The position numbers and the translations under genes are program-made. This document shows, one piece after another, positions 1 through 11,900 of a DNA stretch of 64,000 nucleotides. The stretch is from Nematostella vectensis (Eukaryota > Cnidaria > Anthozoa > Actiniaria > Edwardsiidae), in NCBI RefSeq assembly GCF_932526225.1, contig NC_064035.1:7129501-7193500 (forward strand), given 5' to 3'. A model generated the notes under the pieces. The model was not told where the DNA came from, searched no databases, and worked only from the letters and a program-made list of their open reading frames with translations. The first letter of the stretch is position 1; every line of letters begins with the position of its first letter.

Positions 1-908
1 GGCAGAGAGCCCAAGTATTTACCAAAGCAAGCATTGTTATCATTACTCAAAATATAATTGAGTTTCTGTTCTATTTTCTCTGTCTCGGTCTTTGCTTCCC
101 ACCTCTTTCTTCTCTCTTTAAATAGGTACTCTTCAAATGCACAGTCACTCATATGGGGCTTTGCAGCTTCAAACATCTCTGGCAAGATTTCATTGAAATA
201 CTTAGTACGTGGGTGTTGAGGGTTTTCATACCAATATTTGGACTTTTGGTATGGCAATGGATCTCTTGTGGGTTGCTTTGAAGAACCTGGGAGAACTGGA
301 GAAAAAGAGGATTAACAAAAATGACAATAAGTTTGACTGTGAGTAATAAAATACTCTGAAGTCTTGAATATGGGATAGAGGAAAATAAACAGATTAATAT
401 ATAAGTGGAAATTAATAACCATGGGCTATCAAAATTTCTTTAAAATACATAAAAGTGCATGAACTATTATTTGGAACTTCAGAGTACAGTGTACATTATA
501 TTATGTAAGGTAAAAATATTCTAAATTCTAGTCTTTTTGTTCACAATAGCACTAAAGCAATTTGAATTTTTTGCAACAACAAAACTTGTTTATATCTTCA
601 TTTTAAAAAGATCTTAATATCAAAACTTTAAACATACCTGACTGAACTAAAGGTGTTTTGGTTTTGACTGCATCGAGTTTGTTGTTAATTGCTTTCTGTC
701 TCATTGAAAGTTTGAGTTCTTCAATCTTGAGTAATATCTTTTTCCTGTGTCCTCTTTTCAAAATTCCTATTTCTTCCAACTCTTGGTCAGTTATTGTAGC
801 AACAACATCAAGACCATCGTATCCTTCGTCTACAAATAGGCTTTGAAACTCCGATAATCCACAATCATGGAGCCATTTAGTCACATTGTTTATCGCTTCA
901 TCCGCCAT
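1..908 (-). CDS. SAM-domain protein, 5' part (runs off window)
   Basis: Two exons are visible. Exon 1 (908-638) starts at ATG 908 and ends at a CAG|GTATGT donor. Exon 2 (295 down to 1) follows a pyrimidine-rich acceptor and stays open to the window edge, in matching phase 1. Residues 7-68 form a sterile alpha motif: the segment VTKWLHDCGLSEFQSLF is followed by an ITDQELEEIGI helix and a GHRKKILLKI helix. SAM domains mediate protein or RNA binding. Exon 2 gives a charged region with KYWYENPQHPRTKYFNEILP and a basic ERRKRW stretch that I do not recognise. The start codon lies 110 bp from the oppositely oriented transposase-like gene, so the two could share a promoter or belong to one element. 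The SAM call is firm; the function is unknown. Confidence 0.7.
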
Positions 909-1018
909 CTTGAATAAGCGCCGAGTGGGGTCTGGAGACTAATGTCTTCCGTCGTTGTAACGCGGGCTCACTATAAAACTGTTTACTGAGGTTATATAAT
1001 AACTAAAGCAGTCCAAAC

Positions 1019-4000
1019 ATGGATGGTATAATGAATGCATCACTTGTTACAGAAAAGAATGTGGAAAACTCGCCTCTAGTTACTTCAACTGACACAACAA
1101 CCAATCCAAAAGTAACCAAACATAATATCCGCCTTAATAGTAAGTCCATCTCAGTGAATGAAACTAGCATAGATTTAAGAACTTCATTGCAGGCCTGTCA
1201 AGACGATGGCTTGGCTTTTTTATTAAACTATCAATATCAAGAAGCAAGAAGGCTGGGACATATAAAAAAGGAGAAAAAACTTAAAGGTCTCCTTGAAATT
1301 CATAGTCACTTTCTACTGAAGCCAGATGTGGGCAATGCTAAGCACATTGGATATATTGACTTTGACACTGCATATGAACTGTATTGTGGACACCAAGAAA
1401 ATGCTGTTGAGAAAAAAGACTTTAGAGACATTCTCCTGCACCCTGATTATGGTTTGCATGTACATATTGTAAACTTTCTTGAGTACAACAGACGGTACAT
1501 AATTTTAAAGACAAGTGAGCTGGATGTCCCAAATTTTGTTGCTGAGCTTCTTACCATGGTTACAAGTGAGAATGAGTATGTGCAAGAATACAGAGCTCGT
1601 TTTGAGATAAAAACAAACAGCTTGAAGTGTATTTTGAACTCGATGGACTCGGAATGGGATAGAAAATGTGCAAAACTTTTAATTGCAGCAAACCGGTCAA
1701 GAACGGAAATTGAAGAGCTTGGCATTCATCCTGATTCTTTGGTGAAAAGTATGCAAAATGTAAAAGCTATTACCGAGGAAATAGAAAGAGCTAAGGTTGC
1801 TGCAGGTGACTGTGTTATGTTACGTTTGCGAGATAAGACAGAACATCTGAAATCTCAAATAGATGGATATACATCGCTCATTGAAAAGAAAAATGGTGTT
1901 TGGAAAGATCATCTGATAAGTGAAGTCAAGGATAAATTGGATATTGCAAAGGAGCAACTTGATGACAATGCAAAATACATTAAATGTCTTGAGAACCCAG
2001 ATGAAGCTGACAAGTATGTGAAGCAGAAAATACAACAGAGAGTAAAACGCACAGCAGAAAATCTGGTAGAGTCTCACAGGATGAAAAAACGAAAACTGGG
2101 TGCTGGTCCTAATCAACAACTTGATTCTTCAGATGAAGAGTTCATAGCCAAAGCTATTGAAGATAAAGCCACTTACCATGGCAGGAGGCATAATCCTGTG
2201 ATGTTCACAAATAGACGCGTGAAGAAGGGAGATCTACTGACAATTGCTAATTACAGGCTACTCCAGAAAGGCAAGAAGTTAATAAAGTCTGCCACAACCC
2301 CTTGGAACAGATCCCGTCCAAAAAACGTCAGAAGTCGTCAAGCAAAATTGCATATTGGCAAAGGGTTATTTTGCACAAAAAAGCCACCGAAAGCAGAAGA
2401 TTGTGATAACGAAAACACTCATCATCAGCGAAGTCACTGTAAAAATGTCCAACAATTCCTGTCCTCTGACAAGTCGAAGCAGAAGTTCAGCTTTATTAAA
2501 TCTATGGACGATAAGGCATACATACGACCTGGAACGTCAGGTAAACTTTGATAACAAACGAAAATAGTTTACTATAGTAGGTGGGCCACAATACTTGCCG
2601 GCGTAATCTTTTTAGTCATAGATATATACATATAATTTGCCAGTTATGCATCAATAATTGAGTGGTTGAGTAATCTAATGAAAAAGAAAAAATTCAATTA
2701 ATGAATCTTCCTAGAGGGACTTGAAAAGACTCGAAATACCAAGATTCTAACACTTAGCGGTGAAGGCGCAAGGCAGTTGCCGAAGTACGACTGGCCAGAG
2801 AAAGCAGTTTATCAAACTCCCGCTGCACATAGAATAATGGAAAAAGAGAGTATAACTATGGACGATGGATCTGAAAAGCTGATAACCGTTAATGATAATC
2901 ACATTGTTATCGTACGCCCAAAGTCATACGTGCCGTCATCAGGAACAATGTGGGCTAATGAGACTCATAGGTTAAGGTGTGTATACCCAGATATGCACGA
3001 AATTGAACCAGAAGATGCCTTCGTCAAGTATTCTGCAAATTTTCGCCAGTTTTGTTCTTCGTTGTATGGAGATGTATATTTACTCGACGACATGACTTTG
3101 GAAGAAGATCTCAAGAAGATGAGTGCATCGGAACCATGCCCTCACAAAGAATATGAGCTAAAACGTTTAACACATTTTCTACACAGAGTTGATATCTGCT
3201 TTGATGCAGTTGAGGTAACAAAGAATGTGTGATGAGTGAACAAGAATGCGAATTAATCAAGAACATTCAAAGCTCCATGATACCACTGATTAACCATTGC
3301 TCCATAATTGTAGAGGCGCTTAGGAAGGATAACTGTCCAGAAATCGGCAGTTTTATGGATATGAAATCACAAGCTGATGAAATTCTAAAGCACCTGGGTT
3401 CACTTAAGCTTCCGCAAGTCAAACCACGTTGGGCTGAGTTCACAGACGCTGGTCCAGGAGTGGGAGTTAACAATGTTGATGTTAAGGTTAGAAGTGCAGA
3501 GTTAGACAGGTTATACAACCGCGATTACCGTATCCGAGTACACCGTTCAAGGGGTGATAGTGGGCAGAATGAGGCGGAGCGCACAAACTCTGCAATTGGT
3601 GACGCTGTTGTTGATGGAGCCACTATCAAATGGGAACATTACAAACGTTTTCATGGAATGACGAAAGAGGAGATAGCTGATTTGACCATCGAAGAATTTG
3701 ATGCACTCGAAGACCAAAGGATGGAACGGAATGCGTGGAGAATCACACACCAACTTGCTGAAAGAATTGACGGTGCGCCCGTGTTATCAGATTTCATCAA
3801 TGGTATAGCATCGGAAAGTCCAGATGATATGTTCTTCTTTAATGACAACTATCTGTCGCAATATACAAGTAAATCGAAGTCTCTTCGAGCAACTGTGCCT
3901 GGTGCTTCTTATTTTGATAAGATATTCACGTTCATTGAACTACACCTGCAGACAGGGGAACTGTATACGGAATTTCTAAAGGAGTCATGCAAGAAAACAC

Positions 4001-4779
4001 TGGGTACTTCATGTGAGTATTGTCTGAAAAATCCATGAAGCGGCCCAGTAATGACCCGTATACCAAGACCATTTCCAAGCGCCGATGATCTTCCAGAGTT
4101 CCATTACAAGAATGTTCATAGCACTCCACTCACAGACAGCAAGGGAAATGATCGTGGTCCAGATGACTGGCAGCCAAGAGCTAACATTAAGAAGTTATTT
4201 GAGCAAAAGAAATTGTCCCTCGAAGACAATGAAGAAATCAAGAAATTTTCCCAGGCATTTATTGTTGACGAAAAATATGTCAGATCCTATTTAGAACATC
4301 TATCGTCATTGGAAACCATCTCCAAAATCCGGGAAAAGCAACGCAAAGATGCAAGGCAAGAACGAAAAAAGAAGGAGGTTTCTGATTACAACTGGCAGGA
4401 ACTTATTGAGAATGGCAAGCTGCCATCACTTGTCGTTTCAGAACTTGATAAGTATTTGATCCATTATAACCTTTCAAAGACAGGGAAGAAAAAGGACAAA
4501 ATCAGGCGCATTACCGTTCACTACTACAATCAGGATAGAAGAGCTGTGCCTGATGATCAACCTGTAGCAGATTTTGATCAACAATTTGGTTCTGAAGATA
4601 GTGAAAATGAAAGTGACAGTGATGAAGACCTCGTTTTGTGTGACAGCAGCAGTGACAGTGACAGTGATAGTAGTGATTGCGATGGCGATGAGGAAGGTGG
4701 ATCTGCAGAGGTACTTACATCTAGAAGTGGCCGAAAAACTACACAAAATTCAAGATTTGCTGATTTCGTTCTTTATTAG
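1019..4779 (+). pseudogene. DDE transposase-like gene with a frameshift and a stop
   Basis: Coding parts are 1019-2540, an intron at 2541-2714 (CAG|GTAAAC ... CTAG|AGGG, phase 1 kept), then 2715-3232, 3229-4035 and 4051-4779. The original protein would be about 1,190 residues. Seen in order: a charged, helical N-terminal half; a basic HNPVMFTNRRVKKGDL segment; SMDDKAYIRPGTS just before the intron; TDAGPGVGVNN near 3440-3475; SGQNEAERTNSAIGD near 3550-3605; a CEYC pair near 4012; a SAP-like YNWQELIENGKLP helix pair; and an acidic Ser/Asp tail ending in RSGRKTT and RFADF. The D, D and E motifs resemble an RNase H-fold DDE recombinase with an insertion (inference). Frame changes at about 3229. 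TGA at 4036 interrupts CEYCLKNP, where the reading frame simply continues as SGPVMTRIP, so TGG to TGA is likely. A 36-nt GT-AG intron at 4013-4048 would also remove the stop. It could be a degenerate transposon or a domesticated copy. Confidence 0.6.
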
Positions 4780-5414
4780 GTAGGTCTCAGGTGCCCCATT
4801 TTTTTTTGGGGGGGGGGTCATCTTTTAAAATTATAATACGGAGGGGGGGCTATCTGCAATTTTCTTCAATTAAGGGGGGGCTTTGACAAAAGTTTCACCT
4901 TTGACTGGAAAATTACCCAGCCCCCCCCATAGATAAATAATGACTGGTCCCCAACGGATTGAAATTCTTCGAGTGGAGTCGTACAAAGCGTATCCACTTT
5001 CCCTGCTTTATGATTGTTTTCACAATTTTGAGCAACGCATCGAGATCCGGTCATTTTAAATGCGATAAAAGCGAAAAGTTTTATGAGTTATCTTATGTTT
5101 ATCTCTTTCGAGTAAGTAAATTAGCCATGTGCTCCAAAAGCGTATTGAGTATGTGACGTCACGTCCTGGTTATTTTGACAGATGCAAGGTAACCAGGTCA
5201 AAGGGACACGGCAAATCAATGGCGGACGTTAACCTACAATATTTAATGAAAATTTCTACATGGTTCCACTATCATTTACAGCAATCTGACTAGACCAGTG
5301 CTTAGATTAGGTATCTTGCTTAGTATCTAGCAAATTTACGGCTTTCTAGGCGGTTTGATCATAAGCGGACTTTAATAAAAACATGACATTATTGCAGAGA
5401 TGCTGTTAAAAATA
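4780..5414. other. Non-coding spacer with G-tracts
   Basis: I see no gene here. It contains homopolymer G and T runs at 4801-4880 and a C-run at 4921. The composition resembles low-complexity transposon debris. Confidence 0.5.
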
Positions 5415-6137
5415 CTAGGTCCTTGCATTTTTAACAGCATTCAGCATCTCTGTTAGGACATTCATCATGGCCATATTCATGGCTTTCTGTTGCTGTTGCA
5501 TATGCATCTGCTGTGCCTGTTGTTGCTGCTGGAGCAGGAAGCCATGGAATTGCTGCTGTTGCTTTAATTCATTTTCTCTGATCTCCAGCTCTCTTGCCCT
5601 CTCCTGACTACGTACTGCTATGCTCTGTTCCATTAATTGCACCAAGCTTCGCTGTGTCTTTCTCTTTGGCTGGTCTTCTTCGCCCTTGTCTTCGCCACTC
5701 TGTTTTCTCTTCTTGGTTGCACTTAATCTCTCTGTTGCCTTCTTCCTCATATCTTCTGCCATAACCTTCTCGTCATCCACCCTCTCTTTCCTTTCCCTTT
5801 CCCGGTCCTCTATAAGCTCGTTGTAGTCTGTAAGCATCTGGTGCTTTTCATCGTACATCACCTCTACCCCACTGTCTCTCTTCTCCTTCTTCTCTTTTTT
5901 TAAAAAGTCTTCACGCAGACTTTTAAACCTCTTTCTCACCGACCTTTGAGTGACCTTAAACCCATGGTTTTCTTTTAAATTGAGGGCGATTTTGTCACAC
6001 TTCTTTCCTCTATCTTTTGATGCGTAAGGATGCTTGTGAGGCTCCTCCGCAATAACCTCTTTCAGAAGTGAGACATCGCTGTCAAATTTCCATATAAAGA
6101 GCTCTCTTTTTTCCGCCACTTTTTTATCCTCAGACAT
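5415..6137 (-). CDS. Myb/SANT-like DNA-binding protein (Harbinger-associated type)
   Basis: An intronless 240-residue protein from ATG 6137 to the stop at 5415. Residues 10-95 form a trihelical Myb/SANT-like domain: FDSDVSLLKEVI, a conserved HPYASKDRGKKCDKIA turn, then TQRSVRKRFKSLREDF. A long charged coiled coil follows (EDRERERKERVDDEK), with a lysine-rich KKRKQS patch, and the C-terminal third is glutamine- and methionine-rich (LLQQQQQ, MHMQQQQKAMNMAMMNVL). Proteins of this shape are the second open reading frame of PIF/Harbinger transposons, where they bind terminal repeats and bring in the transposase. They also occur as domesticated host genes. No transposase is visible within 3 kb on either side, so this is an orphan copy or a domesticated gene. 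The frame is intact. The Q-rich tail comes from CAG/CTG slippage. Confidence 0.65.
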   Translation of the reverse strand: MSEDKKVAEKRELFIWKFDSDVSLLKEVIAEEPHKHPYASKDRGKKCDKIALNLKENHGFKVTQRSVRKRFKSLREDFLKKEKKEKRDSGVEVMYDEKHQMLTDYNELIEDRERERKERVDDEKVMAEDMRKKATERLSATKKRKQSGEDKGEEDQPKRKTQRSLVQLMEQSIAVRSQERARELEIRENELKQQQQFHGFLLQQQQQAQQMHMQQQQKAMNMAMMNVLTEMLNAVKNART

Positions 6138-8938
6138 TTTGTACTGTAGGAAAAATCAAGATTAAAGCGTCTCAATTTAATCAATTACAAAAAATTACGA
6201 GTACTTAGGCTTATAGTAAAAAAGATGAAGTTTGTTTACATTGCAGTGTTACGGTGGCAAATGCTCACTGTTATCAAACATGTTGGGAACAATAAAAGCG
6301 AAAAATGTGGGCGTGAAAAAAACTTAGCGAAACTTTCAGCCCTTAGTTAGCCCTCCGAATATATATTTTCTGAAAATGATCGTTAGGGTAACTGAATTAT
6401 GCAAATTTTATCGTAAATGAAGAATCAAAACAATTTGAGAAAAGCAACAAAGGGAAGACCGCGAAGTTTTAGCCGCTTTATGTGTATCTCAAAAAACGAT
6501 AGATATACATCTTCTTTTTACAGAGTTGCTTGAATTCTTTATCACATATACCTTTCACAACACTGTCAATATTTCCTATAGACTTTTGATAAACAGAATG
6601 ATTTGCAAAAGTAAAAAACATACCTTGAACAAACTGGTCCCGTGAGTACCACTTTGCTGTGTAAACTTGTCGTCGCCCACTCAAGGGCGACCATTTTTGA
6701 CAGTAGCGTGACCGTGACAGGACATCTGCGCATGCGCACACAACTCGCGAGCCAAAACTCGTCCTGGTCGTGGACCTGGTTCTCGGATCTAAAGGTCTCT
6801 ATTTACCAGCTGACGATGTCGAAGCCATTTTCAAAGATTTTTTTCGGTTCTATTGCCGTTGAGTTTTTGAAAGGTGACGTCACTCTTTAAAACCACTTCC
6901 GCTCATCTCACTTCCGTCCACCTCTGCTCAAGACGCTAGCGGCAGAAACTTTAGCGAGAGTTTCATCCCTTGTCTCTTTTTACTAGGTATGCCGTGACAC
7001 GGAAGCCATTTCGCAGTCGAGACGGCCGTTAAACTGCTAACCAATGAGAGAGCGCCAGAAAGCGCCGGGCGCCGAAAAAGTAGACACAAGAGATATAAAC
7101 GCACAAGCGCACCAAAAATAATCAACAGCGCAAAGCTAAAGAAACAACTCTAACTTTATGAAAACTGTAGAGGTGAGCTCCCTGTGCTGTGTACGTGACT
7201 TTCTCGGTGCACCATGGGAAGAGGAATGTCAATTCTTAGCATGTGGATGAGAAGAGAAATGGACCGGGGGGACTCTCCCTAAAAAGATGTACATATGCTC
7301 GTCTAGAAAATAAATCTTAACCACTAGAATTTCTCGTGGAGAAGTGAAGTGCTCGAGCTCATAGATTGGTTGGTCATTCAATTGCAAGGGTTAAATCAAT
7401 ATTCTTTTAGATTTGTGTAGGGCAGTTCGCACATTTTCCATAAGCCAGGTTTATGCAAGACCCCATTTTCTTTGCAGCCACTGTCTTGGCTGATCACTAA
7501 CCCTTTCATGGTTTCTCTGTTTGTTTTATAAGAGAAGTAGAACAAAAACAAAAGAAATTATTTAATTGAAGCCATTGTATGCCTAGAAAAGGAAAGGTCA
7601 AGTCTGATAACCATAACAAACAATCTGATTAGCTGAGGAGGGGATGTGCAGTCATAGATATTATGGAAAGTAAGTATATTTTAAAAGACTGCTTTTTTTG
7701 GTGGTTGAGTGGGAGGGGCACAACCCGTGTGCCCACCCCGAGCTGCATGCCTGTACACACCCAGTAAGCTATTTGGGTCTAAGTGGAGGCCATGATAATA
7801 GCTACTGAAAAGATTACTGCTCATGTATTAACATATAGTGAACTATACAGAATTTATGATCTCCTGGTTATCCCTAACAATAGCTTCTGCATGTAAGTAC
7901 ACAGAAAAATGAGATTTTTCGGATTGATTTTACATTTCCCTTTATACAAAAGTCTTATCAAATAACGCAGAGATCTACTGAATGCTTATTATTTACCCGT
8001 CATCTTAGGAATTTGGTTGGTTTGTCTTCCCTTCATAAAGTTATTTCACTCAGTTGCATTTATGCACAAAGCCTTACAGTACAAACGCCAGGCAATGGGA
8101 ACAAGGGATAGCATAATGGGTGTGGTTTCTGGATGTTTTAACCCTAAGGGATAGCAAAATGGTTGTGGTTTCTGCATTTCTTAACCCTAAGGGACAGCAG
8201 ATAAAACGAGCGAATTATAAAACTCCTATCAAGCACGCCTTCCAAGGCCCCCTTCTAAGACCCTCCTATCAAGCACTCCTGTCGTGATGACTTTAAAGGG
8301 CGCTGTCATCCATTCTTGAAGTTTGTTTACTCTGTTATTGTAGCTCTCTATTTGGAGTCCATTTACCAACAGTAACAAATGAGTTTAAGCTCATTTCTAT
8401 CAATAGCAACCGTCGCAAATACAGTTCAGGCACTTCATAGTAAGTATGTGCTGAAAAACCTACATATGCGTACTGTACCTGCGTATGTAACTACAGACTT
8501 CATTACTCCTTGTTATACAGTTATTATGTACATTATATACAATTTTCGTTTGGCCACACGCATTTTCAGTTCTGTAGAAAATAGACTTAGTGTCCATTTT
8601 GATTGGCCAATTGACGTTCGTTGTCTTTAGTTGACAGTTGAAATGGGTTAGACTGATCGGGGGAATGTCAAGTCTTAGCGTGTGGTGTGTACGTGACTTA
8701 CTCACCCCATGGTGCACCATGGGAAGGGGACATGTGGTTGGGTGCGTGAACTCGAAATACTGCTTCAAATATAAGTGATTTTATTTGCAATATATCGACA
8801 TCGTGGTTCAACGGAACATGTGTCACGTGCTCGCTTTCCAGCGTGCATGATTATTTGCAACAGCGAACGTCCCGCAAGCATCTCGGGAAATATTGTGTGA
8901 AGTGCGCGCCTAATTTAATTGTCAATCAACGCCCTATG
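6138..8938. other. Intergenic region with repeat debris
   Basis: No convincing gene. Related short segments containing GGTGCACCATGGGAAG occur near 7190-7240 and 8690-8735. A roughly 45-bp unit with GGGATAGCA and TAACCCTAAGGGA is repeated two to three times at 8101-8205. A decayed copy of the 15.9/17.9-kb MITE family lies at 7632-7765. A possible polyadenylation signal for ATXN7L3 (TTTATT on this strand) lies near 8780. Confidence 0.45.
7632..7765 (+). repeat. Decayed MITE copy (family of 15.9 and 17.9 kb)
   Basis: It shares GTGCAGTCATAGATAT and a GGGAGGGGCAC core with the element at 17967-18131, but its terminal repeats are degraded. Confidence 0.4.
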
Positions 8939-11900
8939 TTACCGCGGGCGCCTCTTGTGTTTCGCTTTTTTCTTTCTTTTTTTCTTTACGATTGCGGAAA
9001 TACCAAAGGCTGCAAAAAAAAAAAACAATAAAAATAACATAAGAGAAAAAGAGAGAAGGTACCGTCAAGAAGGAGCTAAGACGAGTGACGAAAATATCAA
9101 ATTAAGCAGAGAAAGAAATGGGACAGACAAATAAACGGAGGACAGACAAACGCAGAGGGACAGATAGACGGCCGGGCGGGAGGAGAGACAGACAGACAGA
9201 CAGAGAGACAGACAGAGAGTCAGACAGACAGACAGACAGACAGAGAGACAGACAGACAGAGAGACAGACAGACAGACAGACGGACGGACGGACGGACGGA
9301 CGGACGGACGGACGGACGATAAATCTCTTTTACCTGCAGGAGAGTGATCATCCCCAGTGGATGCATTTGATTCCTCTTCCCAAGACAATCTGCGTAAAGA
9401 ATAGTCAGGTCAGATAATAGGAGACTTGCAGTAACAGATCACGTAACAAATTTAGCGCTCGCTCAGGCTTTTCCCAGCGGCAAAATAACAACAAAAACTT
9501 ATTTAGCGCTTAAAAGCAGGGAAGTGCAAGTTGCACTTCTCTGGTATAAGCCAGAAAGTTTCTTTGTCAGAAAGGGCGTATCTTCATTTTTCGTCATTCT
9601 CTAGCGCTGACGAGCGCAGTAATTTCTGTGTTTATTTTGGCCTTGAATTCATCACTCAAAACGTCACGCGCGATCATGGTATTGCAAGTCGCCTATTCCA
9701 CAAACACACAAAACCCAGTGTTTTTGTGTTTTCGTATCTAGCTTTAGCAATTACCTGCTAAGTGTGTCTCTTAGGGAAGGACCGTCGCCATCTTCATAAC
9801 CATCTACATCTAAAACAAGAAAATTGAAATGAAATCAGGCAAGAATATGTGCCATTTTTCGGCAATTTTCCATACCTATTACATCTTCTGGTTCAAAAGA
9901 AGAGCTGCAATGAAGGGAGAAAGAGTTAAAGAATTTCTATCAACCACTCCTTTGTTATTGTTTACAACTAAAAAAGAACTGTCTATTTGCGAGAAAACTT
10001 AAAAATTATAACCTAAGAATAAAGTATGATACGTTAATGATGATATTTCTCATTGTATCTATTGTAAATATTTGAAAGTGCCTTAGTTACTCTCTTGAAT
10101 TAGCCTATGGAAATGAGACTCGGTAATATGCGGGAGCATAAAATGGCTGCGTGATTGGCTCTCTCAAAATACAAGCGACAATGCGAAAACGTAATATAAC
10201 ACATGTCTAACGTACCCGTCTGGACGAACCCTAGATAAGGCGCTCTCGGTTTCTTGCGGACCTAAACACAAGACCAAATGGAGACTATCAGTTTTCTGAT
10301 GGCTGTTGAGGTGAGCATTGGATGACCTACCGAGCATGCGCAGTCGGACTAATCGACGTTGTTCATCGGTGTGCTGTGGACAACGCTGAGACCTGGTAGC
10401 AAAACAAACACCATTGGTCTCTACGCATATGAAACAATCAAGAGATTAATAACAATAGAGCAAAGAAGAGAGAAACGATCAGCGGATTTAGCAGAACAGC
10501 AACGGCATTTGCAGACAGAGTTTTCGTAAAAGACTGCGTTAATCAAATAGAAAATTTACAACAAAAGTCCACTGACCGCGTACACATGCGGCCTGTGTGC
10601 TCTGATATAACGCCACACGTCTGTGACATCAAAGCCTTTTTCTCCGCTGCAACAAGAAATAATAAGAAAAATTTACAGTGCCAGGATCTTTCTCCATTTA
10701 AAGCCGCATTGTCACCAGTTTACTTCCGGAGGTCCGACGGAAACCTCAACCGTCAAAAGACAAAAGAATCTATTAGAATCCGAGATATAAAACAGGCCAT
10801 CCGCTCTAAATTATCAGTCTCATCCTCAAAGAAACTTCCAATAGACACACTGCTTTCCATTTTTTGAAATGTTTTTCGCGTTTTCCGTTAAAAATTATCG
10901 GAGATTGTTAAGTAATTCACCGGAAGTAAACTGGTGACAATGCGGCTTTAATAATGACAGCGGCAACATCGGTATGTTGGCAAGATCACTTGCAGCACCT
11001 CCCAAAGGCGGTGTTTCACGGGACACCTTGCAACTTTACCGCAGCGCCGTATCGCGAAAAGTTGATGCCGTGTACCGGGAATAACTTTTCGCGCAGTTTT
11101 CGCTCGGCAAAACGTTGCGAGTTTTTGATTTGAATTAAAAAAAACTCGCAACGCAAAATGACGAATATTTAGAAAGTTGTCCCGTGTTACATGAACGCCA
11201 TCATTCATTTTGGTAACGCCCTCTCAGAATACGAGGCCTTGTCAAATAACAAAATGTATCGTGTAGCGAGTTTCTGACTTGGATTAAAAAACACGCAACG
11301 CAAAATGACGAATTTTCATAAAAGTTGTCCCGTGTTACACGAACGCCATCATTTATTTTGGTAACGCCTTCTCAGAATACTGTTCAAGCGAGGCCATGTC
11401 AAATAACAAAATGTATCGTGTAACATGCCTGTGTCAATCCATGTTGCGCTGAAAGTTGGCTCGTTTGACAAACCATTAAAAGTTGACGCAACCTTTGCGC
11501 GAAAAGTTGTCGTTGCAAGCTGCCAATATGGTGTTTTCGCCCGAAATATTGCTGCTGTTTACACCTCGCTTACCTATTCCTAGTGATTCAAATGCCGCTT
11601 GCGTGGGGCCAATCTGAAAAAATCAAGTACAGCCGCTTTATATAAAAATCAAGCTGGCTCTTCAAAGCTATTCCTAAGATATTTCACGTACATTGCAGAA
11701 GATAGAATACCTGGAGCCACTTCAGCAATACCATTCCTTCCAACTTCTGTACATGGGTGATTTTGTAAAGTATAATTAAGATCGAGTAAGATTATCATTT
11801 TCAAAGCATATCATTTTCACAATTCCCATAAATTTATGCAACGTGTAAATCTTCTAATCTTCTGCATTGAGAGGTTCAGAGAGTGCAAATTGGAGCAAGC

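Noticed and set aside
3215-3313. An intron (GAG|GTAACA ... GTAG|AGG) to explain the frame change at 3229
   Set aside because: The resulting phase does not match the downstream coding frame, and the skipped bases look coding.
9065-9388. A minus-strand frame with [10 protein letters not shown] repeats
   Set aside because: Its first 19 or so codons are ATXN7L3 exon 11. The rest is a CAGA/GGAC microsatellite beyond a good donor site.
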